From contig NZ_JAVAMO010000001.1 of assembly GCF_030758345.1 (NCBI RefSeq), positions 744,001 to 808,000 on the forward strand: DNA of 64,000 nt, read 5' to 3'. Every line of letters begins with the position of its first letter. Positions within the stretch are counted from its first letter, which is position 1. This document shows, one piece after another, positions 1-8,948 of the stretch. The notes below the pieces were generated by a model that worked only from the letters and a program-made list of their open reading frames with translations, did not search any database and was not told the origin of the DNA. The position numbers and the translations under genes were made by a program. Source of the stretch: Ruegeria discodermiae (lineage in GTDB: Bacteria; Pseudomonadota; Alphaproteobacteria; Rhodobacterales; Rhodobacteraceae).

Positions 1-153
1 CCTGTTTGTTAAGGACGAACCTATGGGGAAACTATTGTTTAAAATTGATAAACAGGATTGAACCCAAAGAACGGTTAAAACGCCCACTCGGCAACACTCG
101 TAAAAGTTGTGCAACAAATGACGCAACAACGCACAAACCAAGAGGGATCAACC

Positions 154-447
154 ATGCAAGACCTGACCACGATGCTGTCCACGCTCCGCCGCCCGCGCCT
201 GTTGATTCGGGCAGCCCGGCACGGCGTGCAGGAATACAGCCGCGACCGCCATCTGCCGCGCATTCTGGGCTATGGCACGCTGCCACGCCCGGCGGCGACG
301 CTGATGCGGCTGATGGAGCTTGAGCGGGAACTGAATGAGCAACGGCGCAGCGATGATGCGGGCTATTCCGTCATCCGCCATCTGGATCTGCTGATCGCCA
401 TGATGGGTGAGGCGCAGCTGCTGAAGGCCAGCCGCGCCCCGGTCTGA
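154..447 (+). CDS. DUF6477 family protein
   Basis: Small basic protein of 97 residues, begun at ATG 154 because AGAGGGA lies a few bases upstream; an in-frame ATG at 109 has no such site. The N-terminus MQDLTTMLSTLRRPRLLIRA matches what I remember of DUF6477 proteins of Rhodobacteraceae, which have no assigned function. It has no signal peptide or membrane segment; it is rich in Arg and Leu and ends in a helical stretch. It converges on the MttB-like gene with 6 bases between stops. Family assignment is from memory of the motif; function unknown. Confidence 0.75.
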   Translation: MQDLTTMLSTLRRPRLLIRAARHGVQEYSRDRHLPRILGYGTLPRPAATLMRLMELERELNEQRRSDDAGYSVIRHLDLLIAMMGEAQLLKASRAPV

Positions 448-453
448 GAGACC

Positions 454-1998
454 TTACATGAAGGCGTCGGGCATCGAGGCCTTCTTTTCGTCGATATAGG
501 CCTTGAGCGCCTCGGAGATGGCCGGGTCGAGCATCGGCTGCTGGTAGTTGGCTAGCAGATACTCGACCCGCTCGCAGGCCAGCATCCGCGTATCGCGCGC
601 GCCCTCTTCCTCCCAGGTTTCGAACGGCTTGTAGTCCAGCAGATCGGATTTCCAGAAAGCGGATTTGAAGTTGGCCTGGGTATGGGCGCAACCCAGATAA
701 TGCCCGCCCGGACCTACCTCGCGGATGGCATCCATGGCCTGCGCTTCTTCATCCACAGACACGCCCTTGGCCAGCCCGTGCAACGCGCCCAACTGGTCGG
801 CATCCATCACGAATTTCTCGAAATCGGCAACCAGACCGCCTTCCAGCCAGCCGCAGGAATGCAGCATGAAATTCACGCCTGCCAGCAGCCCCATATTGAG
901 CGAGTTCGCGGTTTCATAGGCCGCCTGCGCATCGGGCAGTTTAGAGCCGCAGAAAGAACCCGCCGAACGGAACGGTAGCCCCAGACGCCGGGCCAACTGC
1001 CCCGCACCATAGGTGACCATGGATGCCTCGGGTGTGCCAAAGGTTGGGGCGCCCGAATTCATGTCGATCGAGGACACAAACGCCCCAAAGATCACCGGAG
1101 CACCGGGACGGATGATCTGACTATAAGCGATGCCCGCCAACACTTCGGCCAGCACCTGTGTCAGCGTCCCCGCGACCGAGACCGGCGCCATCGCACCGCC
1201 CACGATAAAGGGCGAGACGATACAGGCCTGGTTGTTGCGTGCATAGACCTCAAGCGCTCCCATCATCACGTCATCGAAGGTCATCGGCGAGTTGATGTTG
1301 ATGAGCGAGGTCATCACCGTGTTGTCCTGCACGAACTCCTTGCCGAACAGAATGCCACACATATCCACCGAATCCTGCGCCCGGCTGGGATCGGTGACCG
1401 AGCCCATGAAAGGCTTGTCGCTGAGCGTCATATGGGCATGCAGCATGTCCAGATGGCGCTTGTTCACCGGCACGTCGGTCGGCTCGCAAACCGTGCCGCC
1501 GGAATGGTGCAGCCATTTCGACATGTAGCCCAGCTTCACGAATTTGTTGAAATCCTCCATCGTCGCATAGCGACGACCGCCACTGGCATCGCGCACGAAG
1601 GGCGGCCCGTAGACCGGGGCCAGCACCAGGTTGCGCCCGCCGATCACCACCGATTTCTCGGGGTTGCGGGCGTGCTGGGTGAACTCTTTCGGGGCGGTGG
1701 CGCAGAGCTTTCTGGCCAGTCCACGCGGCAGGCGTACCCGTTCGCCATCCACATCGGCCCCGGCCTCGCGCCAGCGCTCAAGCGCTGCGGGGTTATCGAC
1801 GAAATTGACGCCGATCTCTTCCAGCACGGTTTCGGCGTTGGCCTCGATGATGTCGAGCGCCTCTTCGGTCAGCACCTCGAAATTCGGAATGTTCCGCTCG
1901 ATATACTTAGCGGTCTCGATCCTCACCGCCGAGCGCTCGGCCCGGCGCGCTGCCCCGCCGCCGCCCCGGCCCCTGCGGCGCGCTGCTGCTTCTGCCAT
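454..1998 (-). CDS. MttB-like (trimethylamine methyltransferase family) protein, non-pyrrolysine
   Basis: 514 residues, the usual length for the MttB/COG5598 superfamily, whose members demethylate quaternary or tertiary methylamines and pass the methyl group to a corrinoid protein. The frame is open throughout with no internal TAG, so it belongs to the large non-pyrrolysine branch typified by glycine betaine methyltransferase; the substrate cannot be told. The start has AGGGGAAA about 8 bases upstream. The first 25 residues are a flexible Arg/Gly-rich tail, as in the paralogue at 58009. No corrinoid protein or reductive activator gene is nearby, so its methyl acceptor must be encoded elsewhere. 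Confidence 0.88.
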   Translation of the reverse strand: MAEAAARRRGRGGGGAARRAERSAVRIETAKYIERNIPNFEVLTEEALDIIEANAETVLEEIGVNFVDNPAALERWREAGADVDGERVRLPRGLARKLCATAPKEFTQHARNPEKSVVIGGRNLVLAPVYGPPFVRDASGGRRYATMEDFNKFVKLGYMSKWLHHSGGTVCEPTDVPVNKRHLDMLHAHMTLSDKPFMGSVTDPSRAQDSVDMCGILFGKEFVQDNTVMTSLININSPMTFDDVMMGALEVYARNNQACIVSPFIVGGAMAPVSVAGTLTQVLAEVLAGIAYSQIIRPGAPVIFGAFVSSIDMNSGAPTFGTPEASMVTYGAGQLARRLGLPFRSAGSFCGSKLPDAQAAYETANSLNMGLLAGVNFMLHSCGWLEGGLVADFEKFVMDADQLGALHGLAKGVSVDEEAQAMDAIREVGPGGHYLGCAHTQANFKSAFWKSDLLDYKPFETWEEEGARDTRMLACERVEYLLANYQQPMLDPAISEALKAYIDEKKASMPDAFM

Positions 1999-2124
1999 GG
2001 GTCATTTTCCCCTAAACTGCGTATTTATTTCACTTCTAACGGCTGTCGCGCCCCGCCCGCCGAAAGATAGCGGCGCAATAGGGGGAAAAGCGACATGGGC
2101 GGAGTAACCATGGCATTCTAGCGG

Positions 2125-2844
2125 CTATTCCTGTCCGCACTCATCACAAGCGTCAGGAGGGCAAAGCTCGGCGTTGCGTATTACATAGAATTCGCTGCGC
2201 GGCTTCGCATGGGCCTTGCAGAGAGGCGCAGTATAACGATCAAACCGCGTTCGCCGATCTTTCGAGCGTACAGGTGCCGCGACAACTGCCGGTTTGCTAC
2301 ACGGCATGGCGACACAGCGCCGCTTTCTACTATTTCCGGTGTAGACCCTGTAATGTGCGATATGACTCGAACAGCCGCATTTCGGTTTCCCGCCAGCCTT
2401 TGTCACTGACACGCGATAGTAGTTCTGCCTGTTCTGTTGATAGACAACCGTCTTGCATTCGTCGCGCGCCTTGTCATCGATCAGATTGCGCGAGGCATTT
2501 ACAAAGAAGGGCGCCGTGAATCGGGACCGATTATGGGTCCCGCAAAGCGGGATGATGAACACGGTGCCGTCCAGTTGCTTTGGTTTGTAAAGCTCAGTTG
2601 CCGATTTGCGCTCAACTTTGACGAAAACGACATGTGCCCCGTCTTCGGCCTTCTTGCTGCACCCCATATAGGAGCAGTTCACCTGCGCCGCCAACCCAGC
2701 ACCGCTGTAGATTTTCCAGTGATTCAGCCACGATCCGCAACCGCATCTGGGGCGCTTGGCCGAGCCTTTCTTGTTCATCACCGGGTGTCGATCGGAATAT
2801 TCCTTCTGACACCCATCCAGTCCGTATCCGGTTTTCTTCGCCAT
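2125..2844 (-). CDS. Cysteine-rich protein with a duplicated metal-binding-like module
   Basis: 239 residues, not recognised. It contains two copies of one module. Copy 1: C34-G-C36, H42, Y46, G48, C57-x4-C62, L100-C101-x2-H104. Copy 2: C156-G-C158, H164, Y168, G170, C177-x4-C182, L208-C209-x2-H212. Spacing inside the CxC-x5-H-x3-Y, Cx4C and CxxH parts is identical in both, so this is an internal duplication. Further cysteines sit at the tail (C228, C233, C236). The pattern suggests a treble-clef or HNH-like zinc site, but no HNH catalytic motif is evident. It is basic and lower in GC than its neighbours, with a weak ribosome site, which suggests acquired DNA. Function unknown. Confidence 0.7.
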   Translation of the reverse strand: MAKKTGYGLDGCQKEYSDRHPVMNKKGSAKRPRCGCGSWLNHWKIYSGAGLAAQVNCSYMGCSKKAEDGAHVVFVKVERKSATELYKPKQLDGTVFIIPLCGTHNRSRFTAPFFVNASRNLIDDKARDECKTVVYQQNRQNYYRVSVTKAGGKPKCGCSSHIAHYRVYTGNSRKRRCVAMPCSKPAVVAAPVRSKDRRTRFDRYTAPLCKAHAKPRSEFYVIRNAELCPPDACDECGQE

Positions 2845-2917
2845 CTATTCATATCAAACTGCTGAAACCAATGCCTTTTAGCCTACCACAATTTCCCTTA
2901 GCCTGCATCAAACGCAC

Positions 2918-3355
2918 TCACAGATCGTTTTGCATCGTGACCACCTGCCCGCTCACGCCAGTCTCAACCCAGCCCAACTTGGCATAGAACCTGCGTGTTG
3001 CCGACATGCCCGCATGGGTGCGCAGGATCAGCCGGTCATATCCTTCGCCCCGCGCCATCTGTTCCGCCAACCGCATCAATTGCCCTCCGATCCCGGCGCC
3101 CTGCGCCTCGGCAGAGACCGCGACATTGGCGACCATCAGAGCGTTTTCCTGCTTTACTAGAACAATGACACCCAAAAGCGCCCCCGCCCGTTCGGCCAGT
3201 TGCACGATGTCATCACGAATATGCGCATCGAGCCCCTCGGTCACGTCCGGGATACCGCTCAGCCGCGCGCGTTCGGCGGCATAGGCGGAGGCAATGACCT
3301 CGACCAGTAGAGGAAGATCACCATGCGTGGCCGCGCGCAGTCGAATATCCGTCAT
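2918..3355 (-). CDS. GNAT family N-acetyltransferase
   Basis: 145 residues from ATG 3355, chosen because GAGGAGAGGG precedes it; the open frame extends upstream but without family similarity. The GNAT acetyl-CoA loop is seen as VAVSAEAQGAGIGGQL (the Q/RxxGxG/A signature), followed by the typical C-terminal part MARGEGYDRLILRTHAGM and RFYAKLGW. It should acetylate an amine of a small molecule or peptide; the substrate cannot be inferred. It is divergent from guaA, with 76 bases between starts. Confidence 0.88.
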   Translation of the reverse strand: MTDIRLRAATHGDLPLLVEVIASAYAAERARLSGIPDVTEGLDAHIRDDIVQLAERAGALLGVIVLVKQENALMVANVAVSAEAQGAGIGGQLMRLAEQMARGEGYDRLILRTHAGMSATRRFYAKLGWVETGVSGQVVTMQNDL

Positions 3356-3431
3356 CACCCTCTCCTCGCCCTGCGTCCAAACTGCCTGAAATCCCTTGCG
3401 CTTGCCAGTTCCGCAACCTAGTAGCTGGGCC

Positions 3432-5006
3432 ATGAGCCAGACATCCCATGACCGCCTTCTCATCATCGACTTCGGCAGCCAGGTCACGCAGTTGATCGCC
3501 CGCCGCCTGCGCGAGTTGAACGTCTATTGCGAGATTCATCCCTATCAGAACGTCACGATGGATTTCGTGCGCCGGATGGGACCGAAAGCCGTGATCTTTT
3601 CCGGCGGTCCTGACAGCGTCACGCGCGAGGGCAGTCCGCGTGCGCCGCAGGAGATCTTTGACTATGGCGTGCCGATTCTAGGCATCTGCTATGGCCAGCA
3701 GGTGATGATGCAGCAGCTTGGCGGCAACGTTGAAGGCGGCAAGATTTCAGGCGGCGGCGGTACAGCCGAATTTGGCCGCGCCTTTGTCACGCCGGAAGGT
3801 ACCCTGCCGCTGCTTGAGGGCTGGTTTGCGGATGGGGATGAGCAAGTCTGGATGAGCCATGGCGATCATGTCAGCCAATTGGCGCCCGGCTTTGCGGTCT
3901 ACGGCACCTCACCCAACGCGCCTTACGCGATCACCGCCGATACCCAGCGCAATTTCTACGCTGTCCAGTTCCACCCCGAGGTGCATCACACGCCGCGAGG
4001 CGCGAAGCTTTATGAAAACTTCGTGCGTCTCGCCGGGTTCACCGGCGACTGGACCATGGGTGCCTATCGCGAACAGATGATTGAGGAGATTCGCGCGCAG
4101 GTGGGCGACAAGAAGGTGATCTGCGGCCTCTCTGGCGGCGTCGACAGCTCGGTCGCGGCGATTCTGATCCATGAGGCGATTGGTGACCAACTCACCTGCG
4201 TGTTTGTCGATCACGGGCTCTTGCGCAAGAACGAGGCGCAGGAAGTCGTCGCCATGTTTCGCGACAATTACAACATCCAGCTGATCCATGCCGATGAATC
4301 CGAGCTGTTCCTGGGCGAGTTGGACGGCCAGTCCGACCCTGAAACCAAGCGCAAGATCATCGGCAAACTGTTCATCGACGTGTTCCAGAAACACGCCGAC
4401 ACAATCGATGGGGCCGAGTTCCTCGCCCAAGGCACGCTCTACCCCGACGTCATTGAATCGGTGAGCTTTTCCGGCGGCCCCTCGGTCACCATCAAAAGCC
4501 ACCACAATGTCGGCGGGTTGCCCGAAAAGATGGGCCTGAAACTGGTCGAGCCGCTGCGCGAGCTGTTCAAGGACGAGGTCCGTGCCCTGGGCCGCGAGTT
4601 GGGCCTGCCACAGAGCTTCATCGGCCGCCACCCCTTCCCTGGCCCTGGCCTGGCAATCCGCTGCCCCGGCGAAATCACCCGCGAAAAGCTGGAGATTCTG
4701 CGCGAGGCGGATGCGATCTATATCGACCAAATCCGCAAGCACGGGCTCTATGATGAGATCTGGCAGGCGTTTGTGGCGATCCTGCCGGTACGCACCGTCG
4801 GCGTGATGGGCGACGGACGCACCTATGACTACGCCTGCGCCCTGCGCGCGGTGACCTCGGTGGATGGCATGACGGCGGATTACTACCCGTTCAGCCACGA
4901 GTTTCTCGGCGAGACCGCGACGCGCATCATCAACGAGGTCAAAGGCATCAACCGCTGCACCTACGACATCACCTCAAAACCGCCCGGCACCATCGAGTGG
5001 GAATAG
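3432..5006 (+). CDS. guaA: GMP synthase (glutamine-hydrolysing)
   Basis: 524 residues. It converts XMP, ATP and glutamine to GMP, the last step of guanine nucleotide synthesis. The N-terminal class I glutamine amidotransferase shows the nucleophile motif GICYGQQ and the His/Glu pair in FHPEVHHT; the ATP-pyrophosphatase domain begins at about residue 205 with the P-loop [10 protein letters not shown]; the C-terminal dimerisation domain carries the XMP-binding region and ends KPPGTIEWE, as in characterised GuaA. Start at ATG 3432 ([17 protein letters not shown]) agrees with family starts; the frame also opens at TTG 3396. Confidence 0.98.
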   Translation: MSQTSHDRLLIIDFGSQVTQLIARRLRELNVYCEIHPYQNVTMDFVRRMGPKAVIFSGGPDSVTREGSPRAPQEIFDYGVPILGICYGQQVMMQQLGGNVEGGKISGGGGTAEFGRAFVTPEGTLPLLEGWFADGDEQVWMSHGDHVSQLAPGFAVYGTSPNAPYAITADTQRNFYAVQFHPEVHHTPRGAKLYENFVRLAGFTGDWTMGAYREQMIEEIRAQVGDKKVICGLSGGVDSSVAAILIHEAIGDQLTCVFVDHGLLRKNEAQEVVAMFRDNYNIQLIHADESELFLGELDGQSDPETKRKIIGKLFIDVFQKHADTIDGAEFLAQGTLYPDVIESVSFSGGPSVTIKSHHNVGGLPEKMGLKLVEPLRELFKDEVRALGRELGLPQSFIGRHPFPGPGLAIRCPGEITREKLEILREADAIYIDQIRKHGLYDEIWQAFVAILPVRTVGVMGDGRTYDYACALRAVTSVDGMTADYYPFSHEFLGETATRIINEVKGINRCTYDITSKPPGTIEWE

Positions 5007-5040
5007 GGCCGCCATAGACAATCAAAAAAGGGAATCTGAT

Positions 5041-5862
5041 TTGAATACGCAACCCTTTCAACTCGGGGATGTTCCTTGGGGTGATACCGAGATGGTCGAG
5101 GCCTATCCCGAGTTCAAGGAAGTCTATGCCCGCAAGCCGGTGTCGGACAATACCGGCGGTATGAAAGCCCCGCATGCCTTTCTCACTTGGTTCATGCTGT
5201 CCCGGCTGAAACCCGATCTGATTGTCGAAAGCGGCGTCTACAAGGGTCAGGGAACCTGGTTGATTGAACAGGCCTGCCCCTCAGCACGACTGATCTGTCT
5301 GGACATCAATTTCGGAACCCTGACCTATCGCAGCAAAACGGCGGACTATATCGAGCGCGACTTCTCACTGATCGATTTCACCAGCGAGGATCTCAGCAAC
5401 GCCTTATGCTTCATCGACGATCACCAGAACGCGCTTATGCGCCTGCAACAGATGAAATGGAAAGGCTTTCGTCAGGCCATTTTCGAAGACAACTACCCAG
5501 TTCGGTTTGGCGATTGTTATTCGCTCAAACATGCGGCCTCCGGCGCCGGGTTCGATGCGCCGCCGCCCCCGGCGAAACCTCTCGGCAAACGGCTCCGGGC
5601 GGCTCTGGCATCCGATCCACTGACCGACCGACTTATCGAGAGCGTACCGGCCAATGAGACTCACCGCAGGGAACTCGAACAGAATCTTGAGGTTTACTAC
5701 GAAGGGCCACCGCTTTTTGGCGCTGAGACCACACGCTGGGGCGACGCTTGGACTGGCGATGCCTTCCCGACCAAGGCCCCACTGTTTAATGCAACCAGCG
5801 AGGATCCTCTGAAATCCGAAGCTTTGGACTATACGTGGATGTGCTACGTCCGGTTCAAATGA
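5041..5862 (+). CDS. Class I methyltransferase-fold protein, function unknown
   Basis: 273 residues starting at TTG 5041 with AGGGAA about 8 bases before it. Residues 60-95 hold a Rossmann motif (VESGVYKGQGTWLIE followed by ICLDIN) like SAM-dependent methyltransferases and the cephalosporin-hydroxylase-like group found in polysaccharide loci. A second conserved block, FIDDHQNA through FEDNYP, resembles the acidic region of that group. Residues 165-185 are Pro/Ala rich. It lies 34 bases after guaA and 62 before an FkbM gene, so the two may act together on a glycan. The substrate is not predictable. Confidence 0.6.
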   Translation: MNTQPFQLGDVPWGDTEMVEAYPEFKEVYARKPVSDNTGGMKAPHAFLTWFMLSRLKPDLIVESGVYKGQGTWLIEQACPSARLICLDINFGTLTYRSKTADYIERDFSLIDFTSEDLSNALCFIDDHQNALMRLQQMKWKGFRQAIFEDNYPVRFGDCYSLKHAASGAGFDAPPPPAKPLGKRLRAALASDPLTDRLIESVPANETHRRELEQNLEVYYEGPPLFGAETTRWGDAWTGDAFPTKAPLFNATSEDPLKSEALDYTWMCYVRFK

Positions 5863-5924
5863 TATCTGCGCCGGCTTCGCAAAGACCCGAAAAACCGGCC
5901 ACAGGTTCAGCGGAGGGTTAAGAA

Positions 5925-6650
5925 TTGGTGCTTCAAAGACTGAAGAGGTCAATCGACAAACGCCGACGAGCTAAGGAACCCAAGTATTACGGGCTGAATG
6001 ATCTCGACAAGAAGATGGAGGCCTATCTTGACTATGATAACGGCTTCTTTGTCGAGCTGGGGGCCAATGACGGTATAAACCAGTCTAACACATACCGCTT
6101 GGAACGCACGCGCGGTTGGCGCGGCGTTCTGGTGGAACCAGCGCCGCATAACTACCTGAAGTGCCTCGCCCTGCGAGGAGAGAACAACTCCGTGTTCTGC
6201 GGTGCCTGTGTCGATTTTGAATATTCGGATCGGTTTGTGGAGATGGTGTATTCCAATCTCATGAGCGTCAGTCTTGGTATGGAGAGCGCGCTTGATGACC
6301 CGATGGAGCATATCGAGCGGTCGAAGGTTCATTTGCCAAAATCTGAAACGAATTTTCGTTTTGGCGCAATTGCGCGAACCCTTGACGCGATCCTTACCGA
6401 AGCCGGTGCCCCTGAGCGGATCGACTTTCTTTCATTGGATGTCGAAGGAGTTGAGATTCCCGTGTTGAAAGGCATTCGTCACCAGAAATACCGTTTCAAC
6501 TACATGCTGATCGAGCATAAGGATTTTGATCAATTGTCCACGTATCTCGGGCAGCACGGCTATTTGTTTGAAGCACAATTGTCCCACCACGATTACCTCT
6601 TCAAAGATGCTACCCATGTCGACGAAAACCCACTTGCGTCTGGCGTCTGA
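5925..6650 (+). CDS. FkbM family methyltransferase
   Basis: 241 residues. The SAM-binding motif FVELGANDGINQSNTYRLE (from about residue 42), the following VLVEPAPHNY, and the late motif LSLDVEGVEIPVLKGI are diagnostic of FkbM methyltransferases, which O-methylate sugars or secondary metabolites. Translation begins at TTG 5925 (or GTG 5928), with GGAGGG about 9 bases upstream. No signal peptide. It probably acts with the methyltransferase-fold protein just upstream on a surface carbohydrate; that is inference from adjacency. Confidence 0.85.
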   Translation: MVLQRLKRSIDKRRRAKEPKYYGLNDLDKKMEAYLDYDNGFFVELGANDGINQSNTYRLERTRGWRGVLVEPAPHNYLKCLALRGENNSVFCGACVDFEYSDRFVEMVYSNLMSVSLGMESALDDPMEHIERSKVHLPKSETNFRFGAIARTLDAILTEAGAPERIDFLSLDVEGVEIPVLKGIRHQKYRFNYMLIEHKDFDQLSTYLGQHGYLFEAQLSHHDYLFKDATHVDENPLASGV

Positions 6651-6694
6651 TACGATGCCCTTAAGCGCAGCATGCAATCATAAAGCGCTGTCCG

Positions 6695-7555
6695 TTGGCC
6701 GCGGCTAACGTATTGCGCGCGGCGCTGTGGATGACCGGCGCGATCGCCTCGTTCACGCTGATGGCGGTCGCGGGCCGGGCGACGGCCAGCACGCATGACA
6801 CGTTCGAAATGATGATGTATCGCAGCGTGATTGGCATAATCATCGTCTGCGCAGTCCTCACCTGGACTGGAACCTGGCACCGGGTCAGTCGCGACCGGCT
6901 TGGGCTGAACATGGCACGGAATCTGGCGCATTTTATCGGACAGAACCTCTGGTTCTACTCGCTGACGCTGATTCCGCTGGCGCAGGTCTTTGCGCTTGAG
7001 TTCACCACACCGCTTTGGGTGATTCTTCTGGCGCCACTGTTGCTGGGCGAGCGGATCACGCTACCCAAAGCGCTGGCGGTCGGGCTGGGGTTTCTGGGCA
7101 TTCTCGTTGTTGCACGCCCCGGCGCGACACCGCTCAATTCAGGAATAGCGGCGGCGGCAAGCTGCGCGATTTTCTTCGCGCTCACGATGATTGCCACCAA
7201 AAGGCTGACCCGTACCGAAGGCATCGGCAGCATCTTGTTCTGGCTCACAAGCATGCAGCTGGTTCTGGGTCTGGTCGCCTCGGGCTATGACGCAGAGATC
7301 GCCCTGCCTACCGCAGCAACGATTCCCTGGCTGATTCTCATTGGTGTTTGCGGGCTGACTGCGCATTTTTGCATCACCAAAGCGCTCGCCATCGCACCCG
7401 CAACGATTGTGGTGCCATTCGATTTTGCACGGCTACCGATCATCGCTATCGTCGGCGCGCTAATTTATCATGAACCTATTGATTTATTTGTATTTATCGG
7501 CGGAATTATGATACTTTCAGCCAACTATGTTAACGTTAAAACTTCCCTAGCGTAA
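6695..7555 (+). CDS. EamA/DMT superfamily transporter
   Basis: About 286 residues with ten hydrophobic segments in two repeats, the layout of EamA-type drug/metabolite exporters. Typical features are the conserved helix ending NLWFYSLTLIPLAQVFALEF, the LLLGERIT turn after helix 4 and the equivalent IYHEPIDLFVFIGG near the C-terminus. Substrate unknown; the family includes amino acid, nucleoside and S-adenosylmethionine exporters. The start is uncertain: TTG 6695 opens the frame without a good ribosome site and ATG 6731 is an alternative. Confidence 0.85.
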   Translation: MAAANVLRAALWMTGAIASFTLMAVAGRATASTHDTFEMMMYRSVIGIIIVCAVLTWTGTWHRVSRDRLGLNMARNLAHFIGQNLWFYSLTLIPLAQVFALEFTTPLWVILLAPLLLGERITLPKALAVGLGFLGILVVARPGATPLNSGIAAAASCAIFFALTMIATKRLTRTEGIGSILFWLTSMQLVLGLVASGYDAEIALPTAATIPWLILIGVCGLTAHFCITKALAIAPATIVVPFDFARLPIIAIVGALIYHEPIDLFVFIGGIMILSANYVNVKTSLA

Positions 7556-7692
7556 CTGACGCAGATAGATCACAAAAAAGAAAACTTTGCCGTTAGGTCA
7601 GAGTTGACCGTGAAAATTACGTTCTGTTAGCCGACACTGCGTAAATAATAGCACTCACAAAAACCCGCCAAAAAACAGGGACAGCACAGGTC

Positions 7693-8805
7693 ATGAAAAA
7701 ACCACTCATAGCGTTGGCTGCGGCAGCGCTCTCGCCCACATTGGCATCTGCCGGAGGACTTGATCGTAGCGGTCAGGGCATCAACATTATATTTGAGGAG
7801 GGCGACGCGCTGCTGGCTGCGCTGGCATTCACCAGCCCAAGGATCAGTGGGTCTCAGGCCGGTACAAATTCCGGCAATGTCGGAAAGAATTTCTTTTCGC
7901 CTGAACTGGCTTACAAGAAAGCGCTGAACGACAAGTGGGATGTCGCACTGATTTACGACAAACCGTTTGGTGCGGATATCGCATATTCGCCAAGTTACAT
8001 CCTGTCGAACTTTCCACCGGTACCCGGCGGACCTGTCGACCCCAACACCCGGTTGTCCGCCGATGCTGATACCGACGCATTGACCGGATTGGCACGTTAC
8101 AAGTTTAACAACGGTTTCAGCGGAATCGGCGGTGTGCGGCTTGTTCGAAGCACGACGAAAGTTACCGTGCCGGCTGTTGGGAACTATGAAGTCGAGTCGG
8201 ACGCTCAGTACGACTTTGGCTATGTTGTTGGCGTTGCCTGGGAGAAGCCGGAGATAGCGGCGCGTGTCGCGCTAACCTACAATTCGAAGGTGACGATTGA
8301 CTTCGATCAGACAGAAACAATCGGTGTTGCCGGTATTACTGTTAACAGCCAGTCGCAAGTTGAGCTTCCACAATCAGTTAATCTAGATTTTCAGACTGGT
8401 GTAGCACAAGACACGCTGGTCTTTGGCACAATCCGTTGGGTCGACTGGCCGCAGCTGGAGTACGATCCACCTAATTACCCGTTCACAGAGCCACTTGTTA
8501 GCTACGAAGACTCTATCTGGACCTTTTCGCTGGGCCTCGGGCGTTCCTTCACAGATGAGTTTGCTGGAGCGATCACGGTTGGATACGAACCGTCAAACGA
8601 CGTGCCCCAGTCCAATCTTAGCCCGACAGACGGTTTCTGGAATATTGGCATTGGCGGGACGTACACTCTTGAAAATGCAAAGATATCGGGGGGCATCCGC
8701 TACACTGATATCGGAGATGCTACCACCACGACCGGTGGTGAGTTCAAAGACAACCATGCTTGGAGCGTGGGTTTCCAAGTGACTTACGCGCTGGGAAATA
8801 GCTGA
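7693..8805 (+). CDS. FadL/OmpP1 family outer-membrane channel
   Basis: 370 residues with a signal peptide (MKKPLIALAAAALSPTLASA, cleaved about residue 20). The mature protein begins GGLDRSGQG, the N-terminal hatch signature of FadL-type channels that move long-chain fatty acids and other hydrophobic compounds across the outer membrane. The rest alternates amphipathic strands as in a 14-strand barrel. E. coli FadL is over 400 residues, so this is on the short side. It is a monocistronic unit with its own leader and a strong terminator directly after it. The ligand cannot be told. Confidence 0.85.
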   Translation: MKKPLIALAAAALSPTLASAGGLDRSGQGINIIFEEGDALLAALAFTSPRISGSQAGTNSGNVGKNFFSPELAYKKALNDKWDVALIYDKPFGADIAYSPSYILSNFPPVPGGPVDPNTRLSADADTDALTGLARYKFNNGFSGIGGVRLVRSTTKVTVPAVGNYEVESDAQYDFGYVVGVAWEKPEIAARVALTYNSKVTIDFDQTETIGVAGITVNSQSQVELPQSVNLDFQTGVAQDTLVFGTIRWVDWPQLEYDPPNYPFTEPLVSYEDSIWTFSLGLGRSFTDEFAGAITVGYEPSNDVPQSNLSPTDGFWNIGIGGTYTLENAKISGGIRYTDIGDATTTTGGEFKDNHAWSVGFQVTYALGNS

Positions 8806-8829
8806 GTTCATCAATCACTCAGCCAGCTT

Positions 8830-8862
8830 AAACCCGCCGGTCCCTCCGGCGGGTTTTTCTTT
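8830..8862 (+). terminator. Rho-independent terminator of the FadL-type gene
   Basis: A GC stem ACCCGCCGG / CCGGCGGGT with a short loop is followed by TTTTTCTTT, 25 bases after the stop codon. Confidence 0.93.
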
Positions 8863-8948
8863 GCTTTGGCCGGCCCGCCCACGCACACGCAAGATTGACC
8901 CCGCTTGCGCGGCGCTCTAGCTAGGGTCAAAATTCGGGACTGCGGGAT

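Noticed and set aside
454-1998. Pyrrolysine-containing MttB
   Set aside because: No in-frame TAG is present in either MttB-like gene.
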